64,000 nucleotides of DNA, taken from contig JAJHZJ010000496.1 in assembly GCA_023548195.1 (NCBI GenBank), forward strand, positions 6,013,702 to 6,077,701, in the 5' to 3' direction. A program made the translations under genes and the position numbers. The notes under the pieces were generated by a model. The model saw only the letters and a program-made list of their open reading frames with translations. It had not been told where the DNA came from and did no database searches. This document shows, one piece after another, positions 61,976 through 64,000 of this stretch; position 1 is the first letter of the stretch; each line of letters starts with the position of its first letter. Source of the DNA: Bettongia penicillata ogilbyi. Its lineage: Eukaryota; Chordata; Mammalia; Diprotodontia; Potoroidae.

Positions 61976-62239
61976 ATCAATGATCTATGAGTTTTCTCTT
62001 TTGTGTACCTTAGGCATTGTTAACCTGGGACTATATAGCTTTGTTTTGGGACTTTCCTTTGCAAATAGTCAAAGGCTGGGAATGAGCATCCTAGCAAGTA
62101 GCAGAAGTGGTGTCTGCTTTTCTCCCCTAAGGTGAAAAAGAATTGTACAGATGGAAAGAGGGAAAGCTTGTCTGTGTGTCTTTCTTTCTTTGGTCTTGGG
62201 GTTTCTTTTTTCCTTCACTGCCCAGATACATATGATTCT

Positions 62240-62505
62240 CCACAATGGAGTCAGAAGACCGGATCTTGAGTTCTGCCTTTATCTTGCTAGCTGTGTGACA
62301 TATCACTAAGTATATATCACTTATATTACTAAGTATATCGCTAAGGTATATCACTATAGCCTCTCTGAGATATTCCTCCTCTCTAAGATGGGTTCATATT
62401 TAGTATAGCTCTTACCACATAGAGTCCCGGGGAGAATTAAATGAAGTGATGTGAATAGAGTGCTGGGCAGATATTACAGCTATGGGTCTGAGGTGTGTGT
62501 GGCCT
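62240..62505 (+). mobile_element. MIR-type SINE with internal tandem expansion
   Basis: ATGGAGTCAGAAGACCGGAT, GCTAGCTGTGTGACATATCA, then repeated TATATCACT-AAG-like units (about 62298-62353) where GGGCAAGTCACTT is expected, then AGCCTCTCTGAGATATTCCT and GTGCTGGGCAGATATTACAG. Confidence 0.7.
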
Positions 62506-62519
62506 TCAGCCACTCATCT

Positions 62520-62610
62520 TACCTGTCCAAAGGAGACTTACTTACTGGTACAGAGAGAGGATAGGACCAGATGACCTAAGACGTCCCTAGCTCTGTTATC
62601 ACTGTTCTCA
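62520..62610 (+). mobile_element. THER1-type SINE 3' half
   Basis: CTTACCTGTCCAAAGGAG, GGACCAGATGACCTAAGACG, TCCCTAGCTCTGTTATC. Confidence 0.6.
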
Positions 62611-62737
62611 AATCACAGTTATTATTTATGTTCTACATCTTCCTTTTCCTTGGTTCGGGACTGTGATTTCATTGGTAGAGGGAGGTCTTTGATGAAGAAA
62701 TACTCCCTGCTGTTGTAGGACTTCAGATGTCTACCAC

Positions 62738-62830
62738 TCAGCAAACATTTCTAAGGGCCTACTAAATGTCAGGTGCTGGAAACACAAAGAAAGGCAAAAA
62801 TGTGGTCTCCTTCCTTAGGGACCTCACCTT
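62738..62830 (-). mobile_element. L2 LINE 3' end fragment
   Basis: AGCAAACATTTCTAAGGGCC, TGTCAGGTGCTGGAAACAC, TCTCCTTCCTTAGGGACC. Confidence 0.77.
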
Positions 62831-62989
62831 TGGTTCCTTCACCTCCCTCTTGTTTTTCCTGACTTTCTCAGCTTCGAAGATGTGCCTCTCAGTTGCCATG
62901 TGATCGACACTTCTCTTAGCACCTGGGGCCTTGTCATTCCGGATTATTGAAACTCGCTCATGACTTTCTCACCCTGGAATGTTCCTCTG

Positions 62990-63250
62990 CCAGGCAAACA
63001 TTGTGCTCTGTACTGGGACCTCCATTTGGTGAGAATTCCCAGGCCTACTGGTCTACTCCTTTAAGGTCCTTCTAACTTTTGAGACTTCTAAGCAATGTCC
63101 TTGTACTGCTGCTTTCATCTCTCTTTTTGGTATTGTCCTCTCCCATTAGACAAAACTCCTTAAGGGTAGAGACTAGCTTTCTGTTTGCTTCTATCCCTAT
63201 CATTTAACAGTGTCTGGCACATGGCAAATACTTAATGCATGCTTATTTCC
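62990..63250 (+). mobile_element. L2 LINE 3' region
   Basis: GTCCTCTCCCATTAGACAAA, CTTAAGGGTAGAGACTAGCT, CAGTGTCTGGCACATGGCAA, ATACTTAATGCATGCTTATT. The expected tip runs straight into the TTCC tract. Confidence 0.78.
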
Positions 63251-63365
63251 TTCCTTCCTCCTTCCCTCCCTCTTTTCTTTTCTCCTTCCTTCCTTCCTTC
63301 CTTCCTTCCTTCCTTCCTTCCTTCCTTCCTTCCTTCCTTCCTTCCTTCCTTCCTTCCTTCCTTCT
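63250..63365. repeat. (TTCC)n microsatellite at an L2 3' tip
   Basis: About 20 uninterrupted CTTC units (63283-63364), preceded by imperfect pyrimidine sequence. It probably grew from the L2 tail. The KEGR-repeat frames it yields are spurious. Confidence 0.96.
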
Positions 63366-63424
63366 TGGAAAGATACTATATAAATAACAATGTACACTCA
63401 AAATACATAGAGTACAAATAGAAG

Positions 63425-64000
63425 ATAACGTCAGAAACAAAGTGGGGAGTGGGAAGGCCCTGTAAAAAATGTGAATTTAGCTGAGTCCTGAAGGAAGCCA
63501 GGGGGAGGGGAGGAACACAAGCTTTCTAGGCATAGTGCCAAGCAATGAAAAGCTACAGAGATGGAGATGGAGCACCATGTGTGATGAACAATAAGGAGAC
63601 CAGTGTAGCTGGATCATAAAACTCATGGGTAGGGGGAGTCATGTATTAAAAAACTAGAAAAGTCAGAAGGGGCTGGGTCATGAAAGGACTTTCAATGCCA
63701 AACAGAGCATTTAATATTTGCTCTTGTAGCTCATATCAAACCACAGGAGTTTTTTGAGTGGAGCAGTGACACAGTCAGACCTGGACTTTAGGAAATCACT
63801 TTGGCAGCTGATGGGAGGGTGGATTGATATGGGGGTGGTGTGAGGTAGGGAGAGTGGTTAGAAAACTGTTGCAGTACTCCAGGCATGAAGTGATGAGGAC
63901 TTAAAAAAAGGCAGTGTCTCTGTGAGTAGAAAAAAAATGTTCAGGAAGACATTGTGAAGGTGGATTGAGCAAGATTTGGCCACAAATTGTTTATATAGAG
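63425..64000 (-). mobile_element. L2 LINE 3' UTR, runs off the window
   Basis: TTTAGCTGAGTCCTGAAGGA, CTAGGCATAGTGCCAAGCAA, GCTGGATCATAAAACTCATG, TTTCAATGCCAAACAGAGCA, GGAAATCACTTTGGCAGCTG, AGATTTGGCCACAAATTGTT. Parallel to 21.2-21.55 kb. Confidence 0.85.

Noticed and set aside
63200..63440. Frames encoding KEGR or FLPS repeats
   Set aside because: Translation of a TTCC microsatellite.
21186..64000. Impression that nearly all long L2 copies are on the minus strand, suggesting orientation bias
   Set aside because: Forward L2 copies occur at 20945, 33480, 40515, 55485, 60128 and 62990; the imbalance is not strong enough to claim.

Overview
The window looks like non-coding, interspersed-repeat-rich DNA from a mammal, most probably a marsupial. 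No exon, protein-coding gene, tRNA, rRNA or CRISPR array can be supported. The marsupial call rests on repeat content: about eight copies of a tRNA-headed SINE of the Mar1 type, whose tail carries the words CCAAATGGGGTCAC and AAAGAGTCAG; many MIR-type and THER1/MIR3-type CORE-SINEs; long L2 fragments that are still easy to read; CR1/L3 LINEs; a trace of an RTE (BovB-like) LINE; and antisense L1 pieces. Open reading frames are short, and the longer ones lie in L1, L2, AT-rich or simple-sequence DNA. All family names come from recalled consensus features, not a database search, so boundaries are good to roughly 10-30 bases.

Layout. 0-9 kb: mostly unclassified AT-rich DNA with scattered SINEs and an L1 3' end. 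9-16 kb: a dense SINE field with an L2 copy split by Mar1, a hAT-like element carrying an internal tandem duplication, a three-layer nested insertion at 10.55-11.28 kb, and an RTE remnant. 16-21 kb: mostly unclassified DNA with possible regulatory segments and two inverted-repeat structures. 21-28 kb: a 1.2 kb antisense L2 copy invaded by MIR, an L1 3' end, and CR1/L3 pieces. 28.6-33 kb: an antisense L1 with recognisable ORF1, endonuclease, ORF2 C-terminal end and GC-richer 5' part, but without the central reverse transcriptase; a SINE sits inside the endonuclease. 33-44 kb: L2, MIR and THER1 copies and a MITE-like element inside THER1. 44-49 kb: CR1/L3 copies, one broken by later insertions. 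49-53 kb: unclassified DNA and L1 fragments. 53.0-53.5 kb: a large CT / GT / GA block. 53.7-55.5 kb: a second antisense L1 also lacking central ORF2. 55.5-64 kb: L2 copies in both orientations, MIR, a TTCC tract, and further unclassified DNA.

There is no operon or pathway to describe. What the window does show is a readable insertion history (Mar1 inside a MIR-type SINE inside an older MIR; MITE inside THER1; MIR inside L2), three SINE-LINE partnerships visible together (Mar1 with RTE, MIR with L2, THER1 with CR1/L3), two small DNA-transposon-like families with several copies, and a few low-repeat segments that could be tested as conserved non-coding elements. I do not see a convincing undescribed gene system.
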